A stretch of DNA of 64,000 nucleotides, taken from an uncultured Bacteroidales bacterium. GTDB lineage: Bacteria; Bacteroidota; Bacteroidia; Bacteroidales; ML635J-15. The translations under genes were made by a program, and so were the position numbers. Location of the stretch: contig CALDKB010000048.1 in assembly GCA_937899245.1 (NCBI GenBank), positions 1 through 64,000 of the forward strand, written 5' to 3'. Shown piece after piece: positions 1-8,588 of this stretch; positions within the stretch are counted from its first letter, which is position 1; every line of letters starts with the position of its first letter. The notes below the pieces were generated by a model. It ran no database searches and had not been told where the DNA came from. It worked only from the letters and a program-made list of their open reading frames with translations.

Positions 1-68
1 TTGCAGAGAAAATATGAATGATGGTAGTTGGGATTGAGGATTACTGCTTAGGCGGTGTGCTAAATGTT

Positions 69-170
69 GTTGCTTAGAGCAACGAGCTGAGGATTACAAA
101 TCCCGAAGGACGGTGTGCATATTCAAGGCAGAGCCTTGTAAAGATTACGTCGCAGGCAAGAGCCTACGAC
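69..170. repeat. Palindromic repeat debris, REP-like
   Basis: Three short perfect or near-perfect inverted repeats lie together here: GTTGCT-TAG-AGCAAC at 69-83, CAAGGC-AGA-GCCTTG at 124-138, and CGCAGGC-AAGA-GCCTACG at 151-168. The last two form a unit of about 48 bases with a diverged inverted copy at 47594-47641, where both stems are kept although their bases differ. The unit overlaps the 3' end of the broken gene on the minus strand, so that reading frame ends inside the repeat. No transposase is visible nearby. Bases 1-68 hold no gene that I can support. Confidence 0.6.
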
Positions 171-556
171 TATCTTAACAAGCACTTTTCCCGTAAACCA
201 TATTCTTACACCAGTCTCTACAATACTCTTAGAATATGAAATCATTTCTATATCTTGATTGGCAACTGATATTGTGTCTTTTATCTTAGCAAATGGCAAT
301 GTGCCAAATATTGAACCGTTTGCCATAATACAATTTCCTTCCTCTCCAAACATTATTGAATCCAATGATATGTTGAGTCGGTTTTGTATATTATTTACTA
401 TACCATTATAGTGTGTGGTATCTTTTACCACAATAATTATTGACTTGTTGTCATCCGTATAATATCTTTGCTGCCCTCCACTATAAAAATAGTTTTGAGA
501 ATAGACACTTGTCATACTCAAAATCAGAGCTACAAATATAACAACTTTTTATTCAT
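123..556 (-). pseudogene. Broken secreted protein gene, N-terminal fragment only (possibly S8 protease-like)
   Basis: An ATG at 554-556 with AGGAGG just upstream opens as MNKK and then stops at a TAG. One frame over, the sequence reads KVVIFVALILSM...YSQN, a good signal peptide, and continues to 123. One extra A in the A5 run (546-550) would join the two frames into an ordinary secreted protein, so there is a one-base deletion or a sequencing error. The open frame alone starts only at a TTG (521). After the signal peptide come about 100 residues resembling the N-terminal prodomain region of Bacteroidota S8-type secreted proteases; this is a faint likeness, not a firm call. The 3' end runs into the palindromic repeat at 123-170 and no catalytic domain follows. 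The gene is therefore damaged at both ends. Its ATG overlaps the stop of the upstream lipoprotein gene, suggesting former translational coupling. Confidence 0.6.
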
Positions 557-1022
557 ATTCTAATCCTCCTTTATAATATACACTATCATTATTATATAAA
601 TGACCGTTACTGCTGATATAGTTAACGGGTCTTATGTTATTGTAGCATTTTATCCTATCACGTTTTTTGTAATTTCCACCTGCATCTTGTTTGCCTTTTT
701 GTCCTACTATTTTTAATTTAGCACATACAATAAAATAATCTGTTTTTGATTGTGAATACATTAATTCTTGCGGAATTCTGTTTGAAGTAACAAATGCCTG
801 TTCCAATTCTCTATTTTTCCTATTTTCTTCTTGATCTATACTTAGAGTTTGGGACAAAGAGTCATATTGGAATATTTCCGGAGCCAATTCTAAGAAACGA
901 CCAGTTGGCTTGTAATAACTATATTCTTTACAGAACTCACAAGAGTTATTTTTTTCACAACCCATAAATGCTATCACACCCATCATCCCGATAAGCAGTG
1001 ATAATAAAACTATCTTTTTCAT
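549..1022 (-). CDS. Small hypothetical lipoprotein
   Basis: This 157-residue protein begins MKKIVLLSLLIGMMGVIAFMGC, a lipoprotein signal peptide with a lipobox ending in Cys22, followed by a second cysteine pair (SCEFC). It should therefore be lipidated and anchored in a membrane, probably the outer membrane. I do not recognise a domain in the remaining polar region. The start ATG lies about 45 bases downstream of a 38-base palindromic repeat, the same spacing seen for the lipoprotein at 1424-2164, and the two signal peptides are similar. The pair may descend from one duplicated unit, although their mature parts do not visibly align. Its stop overlaps the ATG of the broken gene downstream. 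Confidence 0.7.
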   Translation of the reverse strand: MKKIVLLSLLIGMMGVIAFMGCEKNNSCEFCKEYSYYKPTGRFLELAPEIFQYDSLSQTLSIDQEENRKNRELEQAFVTSNRIPQELMYSQSKTDYFIVCAKLKIVGQKGKQDAGGNYKKRDRIKCYNNIRPVNYISSNGHLYNNDSVYYKGGLEYE

Positions 1023-1066
1023 TGTTATAATATTTTAATTTAACTTCATTTTAGAATTACTTTTTT

Positions 1067-1104
1067 CCGCAGTCATATTTTCCGTCCCCCTGCGGATTGG
1101 GGAC
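1067..1104 (-). repeat. Palindromic repeat, copy 1
   Basis: This 38-base stretch differs from 2206-2243 at only two positions. Its core is CCGTCCCC, a nine-base spacer, then GGGGAC(T/G)G, so it can fold into a hairpin. It lies 45 bases before the lipoprotein start at 1022 and directly follows the open frame of the broken gene at 1107-1416. Confidence 0.75.
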
Positions 1105-1106
1105 TG

Positions 1107-1416
1107 CTATGCGATGCCCGCTGTACGGTGCTGCTGGCGGTATAGGGAAAGGTTTGTTGCACTTGATATTGTAAATCCTGTAGGCAACGAATACGATAAA
1201 CTATCAATAGAGACAGTATCGCCAATATATATTTTTGCATTGGCTGTAAATTCAGAAGCGACAGGTGCTTCAGAATTAACAATTCTTCCAAATACAGGAT
1301 TAAATTGACTGAAATATACAGGATCTACTCCTTGTGCATTTACAGAATTAATTTGTAAAAATATTAGTAAAACGATTACCTTGTTAAATAACAATTGTCT
1401 TAAATATTGTTTTCAT
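1107..1416 (-). pseudogene. Broken secreted protein gene, N-terminal fragment
   Basis: An ATG at 1414-1416 opens MKTIFKT but meets a stop after ten codons. One base over, a frame with no ATG reads LLFNKVIVLLIFLQINSVNAQ, the rest of a signal peptide, and continues for about 70 residues (GVDPVYFSQFNPVFG...). A single-base indel near 1393-1396 explains this. The mature part is too short to assign to a family. The frame then loses coherence just before the palindromic repeat at 1067-1104. In a third frame the repeat can be read as ...VPNPQGDGKYDCGKK and a stop, but the second repeat copy has a TAG there, so I treat it as non-coding. The region shows the same double damage as the relic at 123-556. 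Confidence 0.55.
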
Positions 1417-1423
1417 TTGCTTA

Positions 1424-2164
1424 TTATTTATATAATTCCTTTTTCTTTACATTTTTTGCGTTGTACCTAACTAGATTCATTATTGTAGAGCCTGTTGTAT
1501 CGTGACATTCCCAACGAATTACACCGATGTTTTTTGCCCAGTATGCAACAATAGAATCTGTTGGGTAATGTGAATAATTTTTATACGCAAATTTCTTTAC
1601 ATTGTTGTATTCCTTATTTCCAACATAATAAGAAGAATAAAACATTATGTACCACGGTAAGCAATGATAGTACACATATTCACTTGGATTTGGGGTGTTT
1701 ATGTATGGTAACGAGTATGCAATACGTTTATTTTCAATTTTAAATATTGTTTCTACGTTCGGAGAATAATAGCAATCTGGTGGCAGCAAGTCTCCATAAC
1801 CAGATCTGGAGTCATTTACAAACCGGAAATCGCCATGTATAGTCGGCATATATGTAAATGTATCATTGATGAATTTTGTAATATTTACATAATTATATTT
1901 CAGCTTGAAAGTTTTCACCCATGAGCTTGTTCCATTGCAAGGGAAATCACCCGTTTTCTCTTTTATCGGTTCTGTAATGACCGCAAGGCTATCAATTTCG
2001 TGTGTTGCAGAATCTTCGTAAACCCAATAACTGCCTTTTGCATAGCATGTATATTCGAATAGTTCATCGTTTGGTTTGAATGTCGCGCCCGTACTTTCAC
2101 ATCCACTCAATGCCACCACCCCAATTGTAGCAGCGAGTAGTAATATTAGTATTTTCTTCTTCAT
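1424..2164 (-). CDS. Hypothetical lipoprotein
   Basis: The 246-residue product starts MKKKILILLLAATIGVVALSGC, a clear lipoprotein signal with lipobox LSGC and acylation site Cys22. The mature part is rich in Tyr and Asn, as is common in Bacteroidota surface lipoproteins, and no catalytic motif is recognised. It is the first gene of a minus-strand run that includes the small lipoprotein and the two broken genes. A possible promoter -7 box (TACATTTG on the minus strand) lies at 2302-2309. The leader would then be about 130 bases and contain a palindromic repeat. Confidence 0.75.
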   Translation of the reverse strand: MKKKILILLLAATIGVVALSGCESTGATFKPNDELFEYTCYAKGSYWVYEDSATHEIDSLAVITEPIKEKTGDFPCNGTSSWVKTFKLKYNYVNITKFINDTFTYMPTIHGDFRFVNDSRSGYGDLLPPDCYYSPNVETIFKIENKRIAYSLPYINTPNPSEYVYYHCLPWYIMFYSSYYVGNKEYNNVKKFAYKNYSHYPTDSIVAYWAKNIGVIRWECHDTTGSTIMNLVRYNAKNVKKKELYK

Positions 2165-2205
2165 GTCTTTATAATTTATAATTTTTAGTTATTCAATCAT
2201 TTCGT

Positions 2206-2245
2206 CCGCAGTCATCTTTTCCGTCCCCCTACGGATTGGGGACGG
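2206..2245 (-). repeat. Palindromic repeat, copy 2
   Basis: The core CCGTCCCC-(9 bases)-GGGGACGG is a perfect 8-bp inverted repeat. With its flank CCGCAGTCATCTTTT it matches copy 1 at 1067-1104 in the same orientation. It ends 42 bases before the start codon at 2164. Confidence 0.8.
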
Positions 2246-2716
2246 ATATATTCCTATTTTGCGTTGTGTTGTGCTTGTTGCCATAATGTTTTTTTTTAGA
2301 GCAAATGTAAGAATAATTTTTATATGAAAAAAGATAATATTGCATTTGGGCTAATAAAACATATAGTTTGGACTAATTTTGAAGGATGGTGGGCTAACGG
2401 GCGAAAGGCTTGATGGCGAAAAGGCTGACAGGCTAACGGTCTTGCAGACTGACTGGTCTTCTGCTCTATGGCTATGCTGTTTCCCAGTTGTTGTTTCCAT
2501 TCTCAGCTTATCGCATAATATTATATATATCCAATAACAATAAATATAATCTGCTTGTTACACTCTAAAAATTAGTATAAATCATCGTTTTGAAATATGA
2601 TTGTAACTCTTTGATTTTTTTAGTGTTGAACAATAGGTTGTGAGTAAAATATACGTCCAAAACAATTAAGAGGGAAAAAATAAATTACTTTAGTGCCCTG
2701 TTTTAAAGGTGTATAT
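2246..2716. other. Intergenic region between divergent genes
   Basis: With 2165-2245 this makes a gene-free stretch of about 550 bases. It contains a possible minus-strand -7 box, TACATTTG on the minus strand, at 2302-2309, without a clear -33 element. Degenerate short direct repeats (GGCTAACGG twice, near 2392 and 2432) lie in the middle. Near the plus-strand gene a weak box-like TACTTTAG lies at 2686-2693. No open reading frame or RNA gene is supported. Confidence 0.45.
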
Positions 2717-5104
2717 ATGGTAAAGCATATATTGTTAAGTATACTGACAGTTTTAACCTCTGTCCTAATTTGTGCAAATGTATATTCGCAATCAGCGAAA
2801 CTTAAAGGAAAAGTAACAGACGATGCTACTAAGGAAGGTCTCTTTGGTGTAAATGTCATGGTGACAAGCACCAACGAAAAGATAAAGACTGGTACAAGTA
2901 CCGATTTTGATGGTAACTACGAGATTGCCCTTCCGGAAGGTTCGTACAAAGTAAAGTATAATTACATAGGTTACAAAAATCATCACGAGGATGTAACGAT
3001 TTCTGGCTCAGATGTTACAAAGAATGTGGTTCTTGCGCAGGATGCCGAAATCATTGACGAGGTGGTTGTGAGTGCGGGTAAGTACGAGCAGAAACTTCAG
3101 GATATTACAGTTTCGATGGAGGTTCTGAAGCCACAAATGATTGAAAACAAAAACACCTATAATATAGAGCAGTCGCTAAATAAGATTCCTGGTGTTGACG
3201 TAAATAATCATCAGCCGAGCATTCGTTCGTGTACAGGTTGGAGCTACGGGGCAGGAAACCGAGTAATGATTTTGGTTGATGACATGCCGTTTATGTCGGC
3301 AGATGTCGGTGATGCAAAGTGGAATTATATTCCAACAGAAAACATATCGCAGGTTGAGGTGCTGAAGGGTGCTTCTTCTGCATTGTTTGGTTCGCAGGCA
3401 CTTGGTGGGGTTATTAATATCCGTACGGCTTATCCTACATCGGAACCTATGACAAAAATCAGTGCGTTCTATGGAATTTACGGTGATCCTGCTGATGAAC
3501 GCTTCAAATGGTGGGGCGACGAACAGAATCCTGCTTATATGGGTGCAAGTTTTACTCATAGCCAGCAGTTTGGCAATTTTGATTTTGTGCTTGGTGGTAA
3601 TTTCTACAAGAACGAGGGTTTCCGCAATAGTGAATACGAACGTCGTGCTCGTTTGAATACCAATTTGCGCTATCGTTTCAAGAAGGTTGATGGACTTTCT
3701 ATCGGTGTTAATGCCAACTACATGATTAATCAGATAAGCGACTTCTTCATGTGGGATTCGGATACTTGTCCGTATATTTCGAATACGATGTTTGGTGCAA
3801 CAGCTCCAACTCAGGGCTACCGAGTAAATGTCGATCCGTTTGTGCAGTATTATGCAAAGAATGGCGACCGTCATAGCTTGCGCACACGTTTCTTCCGTAC
3901 TATGAACGAAGTGGTTATCGACACTATGAAGAATAGTCTTGGAGATGTTTGGTATGCCGAATATCAATATCAGAAGGATTTGGACCATTGGAAAGTTTCT
4001 GCCGGTGCAGTTGAGAACTATCAGGAAGTTGTTTCGAATATGTTCAGCGATCATTATAGCAACGAATTTGCAGCATACGCACAGGGAGATGCTCGTTATG
4101 GCCGTTTGAAATTTTCGCTTGGTGTTCGTCTTGAATATTTCAAGGTCGATACAGCTATGACAAAGACAGAGATCCGTTTCGGCAAGGATACCGTTTTCTT
4201 CCCTATCAAGCCGGTTGCTCGTTTAGGAGCCAACTATCAGGTAGCAGAGGCCACATTCTTGCGTGCTTCTTTCGGTCAGGGATATCGTTTCCCGGCAGTT
4301 TCCGAAAAGTTTATCTCTATGGCTTTGGGTGCAATAAAGATTTTCCCGAACAATAATCTTAATCCAGAAACAAGCTGGAGTGCCGAAATCGGTGCAAAGC
4401 AAGGATATAAGTTTGGCAAGTGGAAAGGTTTCGCTGATGCTGCCGTTTATTTCCAGAGAATGTACAATATGATGGAATTCGGTTTTGTTGTTCTTAACGA
4501 CCAGACTGGTTTGCCATATGAAATAGGTCAGGAAGGTAATCCGGAAATGGGATTCCAGTGTGCAAATGTTGGAAATGCTGATATTTTTGGCGTCGATTTG
4601 TCTGGTGTGTTGAATGGTCCACTTGGGAAATGGGGTGAACTTACAGCAACAGTTGGTTACACATACAATAATCCAAAATATATCTCCGACGACATCGATC
4701 CGTCGACATCTACCGACGACAAGACTTTGAAATACAGGTACAAACATTCTGTAAAAGCAGACTTGAGCATCGATGCAAAATGGTTTGAGTTCGGCGTCGA
4801 TCTAGTTTGGAAGAGTGCAGTAAAGAATGTCGACCGTCTATTCTGCGATGAACGTCCGGAAGATCAAATTATTGGAGACTATGTAGTTCTTAGTGGTCTC
4901 GTTCTGCCAGGTTATTGGGACTATCGCATTAGAACAGCAAACCAAAACTGCTGGAACATTGATATGTATGTAGGAGCAAAATTGTACAAGGAAACAAAGA
5001 TTTCCTTCCACATAAAGAATCTTTTGAATCAGGTTTACTGCGGACGTCCGGGCGATATTTGTGCTCCTAGAAGATTTGAGGTTTCTATTTCGTCAAAATT
5101 TTAA
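2717..5104 (+). CDS. TonB-dependent outer membrane receptor
   Basis: The protein (795 residues from the ATG at 2717) imports a ligand across the outer membrane using TonB energy. A signal peptide ends near VYSQ, followed by a carboxypeptidase-regulatory-like domain (KLKGKVTDDATKEGLFGVNV), then a plug domain (DEVVVSAGKYEQKLQDITVS ... NKIPGVDVNN ... VLKGASSALFGSQALGGVIN) and a beta-barrel ending in a terminal Phe. A GTG at 2693 is in frame but would add eight unlikely residues before the signal peptide. No SusD-like partner follows, so it is more like siderophore, haem or cobalamin receptors than SusC; the substrate cannot be read from sequence. The next gene starts ten bases after its stop, so the receptor and the first PKD protein are probably cotranscribed. 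Confidence 0.93.
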   Translation: MVKHILLSILTVLTSVLICANVYSQSAKLKGKVTDDATKEGLFGVNVMVTSTNEKIKTGTSTDFDGNYEIALPEGSYKVKYNYIGYKNHHEDVTISGSDVTKNVVLAQDAEIIDEVVVSAGKYEQKLQDITVSMEVLKPQMIENKNTYNIEQSLNKIPGVDVNNHQPSIRSCTGWSYGAGNRVMILVDDMPFMSADVGDAKWNYIPTENISQVEVLKGASSALFGSQALGGVINIRTAYPTSEPMTKISAFYGIYGDPADERFKWWGDEQNPAYMGASFTHSQQFGNFDFVLGGNFYKNEGFRNSEYERRARLNTNLRYRFKKVDGLSIGVNANYMINQISDFFMWDSDTCPYISNTMFGATAPTQGYRVNVDPFVQYYAKNGDRHSLRTRFFRTMNEVVIDTMKNSLGDVWYAEYQYQKDLDHWKVSAGAVENYQEVVSNMFSDHYSNEFAAYAQGDARYGRLKFSLGVRLEYFKVDTAMTKTEIRFGKDTVFFPIKPVARLGANYQVAEATFLRASFGQGYRFPAVSEKFISMALGAIKIFPNNNLNPETSWSAEIGAKQGYKFGKWKGFADAAVYFQRMYNMMEFGFVVLNDQTGLPYEIGQEGNPEMGFQCANVGNADIFGVDLSGVLNGPLGKWGELTATVGYTYNNPKYISDDIDPSTSTDDKTLKYRYKHSVKADLSIDAKWFEFGVDLVWKSAVKNVDRLFCDERPEDQIIGDYVVLSGLVLPGYWDYRIRTANQNCWNIDMYVGAKLYKETKISFHIKNLLNQVYCGRPGDICAPRRFEVSISSKF

Positions 5105-5114
5105 AGTTTAATAT

Positions 5115-6395
5115 ATGAAGAAAATTTTATCATTAGTATTATTTGTATTTCTTGCCTTTGCTGTCAACGCACAAAGTGCAGGTGCTGGTCCTTTGGTAAT
5201 ATGTGGTGCAGGCGAATCGTGTCCACCAGATCAGAACGGACATTATTCATCGGGTGTAGTTCCTTATGCACCAGATGTAAATAGTGAATATTTCCCAGAA
5301 ATAAGAACTTGTGAGCCGTTGGATTTGTGCATAACATTGCATTGCCCGGCAAGTATCAATCTTTCCAATGTAGGTTTGGGCTCTGGTTCAATATCATTGC
5401 GTGGTGTTGAGGTAAAAGGTTTTGGTGGCTTACCACAGGGTGTTGAATATTGCCTTTCTAGTGCATCGTGGCAGCCAGATGGATATTATACACTTCATCT
5501 AACAGGTGAGCCAACAGAATCGGGTGTTTTTCAGTTGAAATTAAGTGCAGTTCTTTCAGGAGCTATTCTTTCGGTTAATACTGATACTTTCTTCCCTAAC
5601 GGCATGGATGCAATTCAGGTTCCTGTAGTTGACGGACCTGCTTTAGTGGCTGGTTTTACTGCCGACGCAACAAGCATAACTGCTGGTAATGCAATTAATT
5701 TTACCAATACTTCCACTGGATATCAAGCAACTCGCACATGGACGTTTGAAGGTGGAAATCCAGCAACTTCAAATGAGGAAAATCCACGTGTAATTTATTC
5801 AACACCTGGCACTTACGCTGTAAGTTTGCATGTAACTAACGCATGTGGCGAAGACACAAAGACAGAAACTTCATTCATTACTGTAACCGAGGTAGTAACC
5901 GGAGAAGCTCCAGTAGCAGACTTTTCTTTTGCAACTACACAGACAGAAAATGGTTTTACAGTACAATTCAGCGATTTGAGCACTAACTTGCCTACATCTT
6001 GGAACTGGACATTTGAAGGTGGCGAACCTACAACATCTACAGAGCAGAATCCTGTTGTTGCTTTTGCAACAGAAGGAGAATACAATGTAACCCTAGTTGC
6101 AGAAAACGAATTTGGTGCCGATACTTTGTCTCGCACAATCAATGTCGTTGATGTAGAAAGCTATTCTCTCGAAAATGTTAGCGTTTATCCAAATCCAACA
6201 AGCACTATCCTTAACATTGCTGGAGAAAACATTATTTCTGTAGAAATCTTCGACATCACAGGCAAGATGGTTTATCGTACAGATGATTCTTGTTCGGAAG
6301 TTAGCATAGATATGGAAAACTTTGCAGCTTCAACCTATATGGTAAAGATTGAAACAGAAAACGGAAGTATAATTAAGAAGGTTGTCAAGAAGTAA
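5115..6395 (+). CDS. T9SS-exported PKD protein, trio member 1
   Basis: The product has 426 residues: a signal peptide (to VNAQ), an N-terminal module of about 150 residues with several cysteines (VICGAG, TCEP..LCITLHCP, EYCLSS), two PKD domains (WTFEGGNPATSNEENP and WTFEGGEPTTSTEQNP) and a C-terminal T9SS sorting domain (SVYPNPTSTILNIAGENI to KKVVKK). It should be exported across the outer membrane by T9SS, and the tail removed. The N-terminal module ends with LTGEPTESGVFQLKLSA, a pattern like the putative Ig (He_PIG) motif G-x-PT-x-x-G-x-F. The same module is found in the products at 6589-8484 and 12087-13907. It lies ten bases after the TonB receptor gene. The function of the module is unknown. 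Confidence 0.9.
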   Translation: MKKILSLVLFVFLAFAVNAQSAGAGPLVICGAGESCPPDQNGHYSSGVVPYAPDVNSEYFPEIRTCEPLDLCITLHCPASINLSNVGLGSGSISLRGVEVKGFGGLPQGVEYCLSSASWQPDGYYTLHLTGEPTESGVFQLKLSAVLSGAILSVNTDTFFPNGMDAIQVPVVDGPALVAGFTADATSITAGNAINFTNTSTGYQATRTWTFEGGNPATSNEENPRVIYSTPGTYAVSLHVTNACGEDTKTETSFITVTEVVTGEAPVADFSFATTQTENGFTVQFSDLSTNLPTSWNWTFEGGEPTTSTEQNPVVAFATEGEYNVTLVAENEFGADTLSRTINVVDVESYSLENVSVYPNPTSTILNIAGENIISVEIFDITGKMVYRTDDSCSEVSIDMENFAASTYMVKIETENGSIIKKVVKK

Positions 6396-6483
6396 AGAAA
6401 TATAATAGTTCGTTGATTAATTTGCCAGTTGAGGATTGGAAAATGATAACAAGTCCTTGTAACAATAAATTCTCTGCTTTGTT

Positions 6484-6497
6484 CACAAATATTTGTG
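6484..6497. promoter_or_regulatory. 14-bp palindrome upstream of PKD gene 2
   Basis: CACAAATATTTGTG is a perfect 14-bp palindrome in the 193-base gap before the gene at 6589. It has the form of a dimeric operator, but one occurrence is weak support. No clear promoter box is seen next to it. Confidence 0.25.
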
Positions 6498-6588
6498 AGT
6501 ATTTATTTGTGTGACACATCATTCCTTCAAAAAAAATAATTAAACTTGCAAAAGATAATTATGTTATAAATTTAAAATCAGTAATGAA

Positions 6589-8484
6589 ATGAAGAGATTT
6601 TTACTTTCAGCAATTGCAATTTTAGCAATTACAATGTGCACATTCGCACAGGTTACGGTTTGCACTGAAACTTATGCTCCTGCAACCGATGATTTTACAA
6701 CGGGTGTTGTTCCTTATAGCCCGTCTACATTCCCAACAATGATAGTTGGACAGCCGGTAGAACAAAATGTAACGATTATGTGTCCGGCTGAGGCATTGAA
6801 CGTTGCTATCGACAGTATTCAGTTCAAGAATTTTATGAATGTACCAACAGGCCTTACATTCTGTGTGTCTGATACTATGATTGAAGCAGAAGAATATTGT
6901 GTTGTAAGATTCGAGGGAACTCCAACCGAAGCTGGTGATTTCCAGTTGAAAATGAGAGCCCACATTTATTCTTCAGCAAGTGCTATCTTTGTTACAATCG
7001 CAAATGTCGCTATTGATACAGAAAATGGTTATAATACGGGAATTACACTAACGGTTGTTGAGGAAGGTTCGGTTTCTGCAAGCTTTACTACAAACCCAGC
7101 CGCTTCTACAGATATTGCTTCACTTGATTTCACACAGGCAGTTCGCGTATATGAAGGCGGAAGCGTTGTTTTCACAAACACAAGCATGGCTGATCATATC
7201 GCTTGGTCATTCGAAGGTGGAAGCCCTGCAACTTCAACAGAAAATGAAGTAACAGTTACTTATGCTGCTGCAGGTACTTATACTGCTACTCTTACCGCAT
7301 ACAACCAGGACGAAAGCAATAGCCAGACTGCTACAGCTACTATTAAGGTTTCTCAGGATCCTTCAACTATTATTACAGCAAGCTTCACATCAGATCCGGC
7401 TGCTTCTGGTTTGTTGACACAATCTGTTACTATCGAACAGGGACAGACTATTTCTTATACAAATACAAGCACAAACGCTCACCATGTAGCATGGTCGTTT
7501 GTAGGTGGTGATCCTGCAACTTCTACCGAAGCTACCGAAGCTGTCGTAGTTACATACAACACTGTTGGTTCTTTCTCTACCCAGTTGGTTGCTTACAGCG
7601 AAGACGAGCAAACAGCCGATACTGCTACTTTAAAAATTACTGTAAATGCTTCTGCTGAAAATGCTGTTACCGCAGACTTCACTACTGACCCTGCTGCTAC
7701 TGATATAATAATAACATCATTTGTTTCTATCAATCAGGGCGAAACCATTACTTTCACAAGCGCTTGCAGCGAAAATACACACCATATAGCATGGACATTT
7801 GATGGCGGCGATCCTGCAACATCTACCGACGAAGTTGTAACTGTAACTTATGCAGAAGCCGGAACATTCACCGCAACATTGACAGCTTACAATGAGGATG
7901 AAACTATCAGCAATACCAAGTCGCTAACTATCAATGTGGCTTCTGTTGACCCGAATGCCGTAGAGGCAGACTTTACTACAGATCCTGCTTTCACAAACCT
8001 TTACATTACAAGAATCCTTGCAATTGAAACTGGTACAACTGTTACTTACACAAGCAACTGCAATGCAAATACAGATCATATAGCATGGACATTCGACGGT
8101 GGTTCTCCAGCTTCTTCTACAAACGATATCGAATCGGTAACATATGCAACTGCCGGTTCTTATACAACTACTCTTATAGCTTACAATTCTGACGAAAGCA
8201 TTACTGATACTGTAACCCTTACTGTAACAGTTACTGACCCTGTAACAGATGTTGCTGAAAGTTCAATCAGTGCAATCAGCGTATATCCAAACCCAGCAAG
8301 CGATATCTTCACTGTTGCTAACGCAGAAGGTGCAAATATCATAGTTGTTAATGCTCTTGGTCAGGTTGTCGCTAATATCGAAAATGCAGCAGCAAACCAG
8401 ACTATCGATGCTTCTAACTTCGCAAACGGCACTTACTTCGTAAAGGTCAATGCAGAAGTTATTAAGATTAATCTTGTTAAGTAA
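6589..8484 (+). CDS. T9SS-exported PKD-like repeat protein, trio member 2
   Basis: The 631-residue product has a signal peptide (to TFAQ), the cysteine-bearing N-terminal module (VTVCTE...GVVPYSP...IMCPAEA...LTFCVSD...FEGTPTEAGDFQLKM), four PKD-like repeats of about 90-100 residues (each with HxAW(S/T)F-(D/E/V)GG-(S/D)PA(T/S)ST), and a T9SS sorting tail (SVYPNPASDIFTVANAEGAN to KINLVK). The four repeats each open with (A/E)-x-FT-(T/S)-DPA, so they arose by internal duplication. Like its neighbour it is predicted to be a surface or released protein processed by the T9SS sortase. A rho-independent terminator follows at 8507-8536. Confidence 0.9.
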   Translation: MKRFLLSAIAILAITMCTFAQVTVCTETYAPATDDFTTGVVPYSPSTFPTMIVGQPVEQNVTIMCPAEALNVAIDSIQFKNFMNVPTGLTFCVSDTMIEAEEYCVVRFEGTPTEAGDFQLKMRAHIYSSASAIFVTIANVAIDTENGYNTGITLTVVEEGSVSASFTTNPAASTDIASLDFTQAVRVYEGGSVVFTNTSMADHIAWSFEGGSPATSTENEVTVTYAAAGTYTATLTAYNQDESNSQTATATIKVSQDPSTIITASFTSDPAASGLLTQSVTIEQGQTISYTNTSTNAHHVAWSFVGGDPATSTEATEAVVVTYNTVGSFSTQLVAYSEDEQTADTATLKITVNASAENAVTADFTTDPAATDIIITSFVSINQGETITFTSACSENTHHIAWTFDGGDPATSTDEVVTVTYAEAGTFTATLTAYNEDETISNTKSLTINVASVDPNAVEADFTTDPAFTNLYITRILAIETGTTVTYTSNCNANTDHIAWTFDGGSPASSTNDIESVTYATAGSYTTTLIAYNSDESITDTVTLTVTVTDPVTDVAESSISAISVYPNPASDIFTVANAEGANIIVVNALGQVVANIENAAANQTIDASNFANGTYFVKVNAEVIKINLVK

Positions 8485-8506
8485 TCTTAATTAACATAAC
8501 ACACAT

Positions 8507-8536
8507 AAGCCCTCGCAGAAATGCGGGGCTTTTTTG
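8507..8536 (+). terminator. Rho-independent terminator
   Basis: AGCCCTCGCA-GAAA-TGCGGGGCT forms a stem with one bulged T and is followed by TTTTTTG. It closes the transcript of the PKD protein gene ending at 8484. Confidence 0.85.
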
Positions 8537-8567
8537 TTGCCCAATCATCAAATCTTTTTTAGTTTTG
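8533..8567 (+). promoter_or_regulatory. Bacteroidota-type promoter
   Basis: TTTG at 8533-8536 and TAGTTTTG at 8560-8567 match the -33/-7 consensus TTTG...TAnnTTTG with a 23-base spacer, slightly longer than usual. The start codon of the lipoprotein gene is 22 bases beyond the -7 box. Confidence 0.55.
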
Positions 8568-8588
8568 CGTTATTAAATCAAAACAATT

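Noticed and set aside
1..170. Possible insertion sequence end
   Set aside because: Only short palindromes are present; no transposase frame, terminal inverted repeats with target duplication, or second end can be seen.
1040..1106. Possible coding tail ...VPNPQGDGKYDCGKK across the palindromic repeat
   Set aside because: The second copy of the repeat has a TAG at the same place, so the reading is not conserved.
2693..2716. GTG start for the TonB receptor
   Set aside because: It would put eight residues before a good signal peptide and overlaps a possible promoter box; ATG 2717 is preferred.
3176..4054. Long antisense open frame opposite the TonB receptor gene
   Set aside because: It lacks a signal peptide or recognisable motif, and the plus-strand frame is a complete, clearly recognised receptor.
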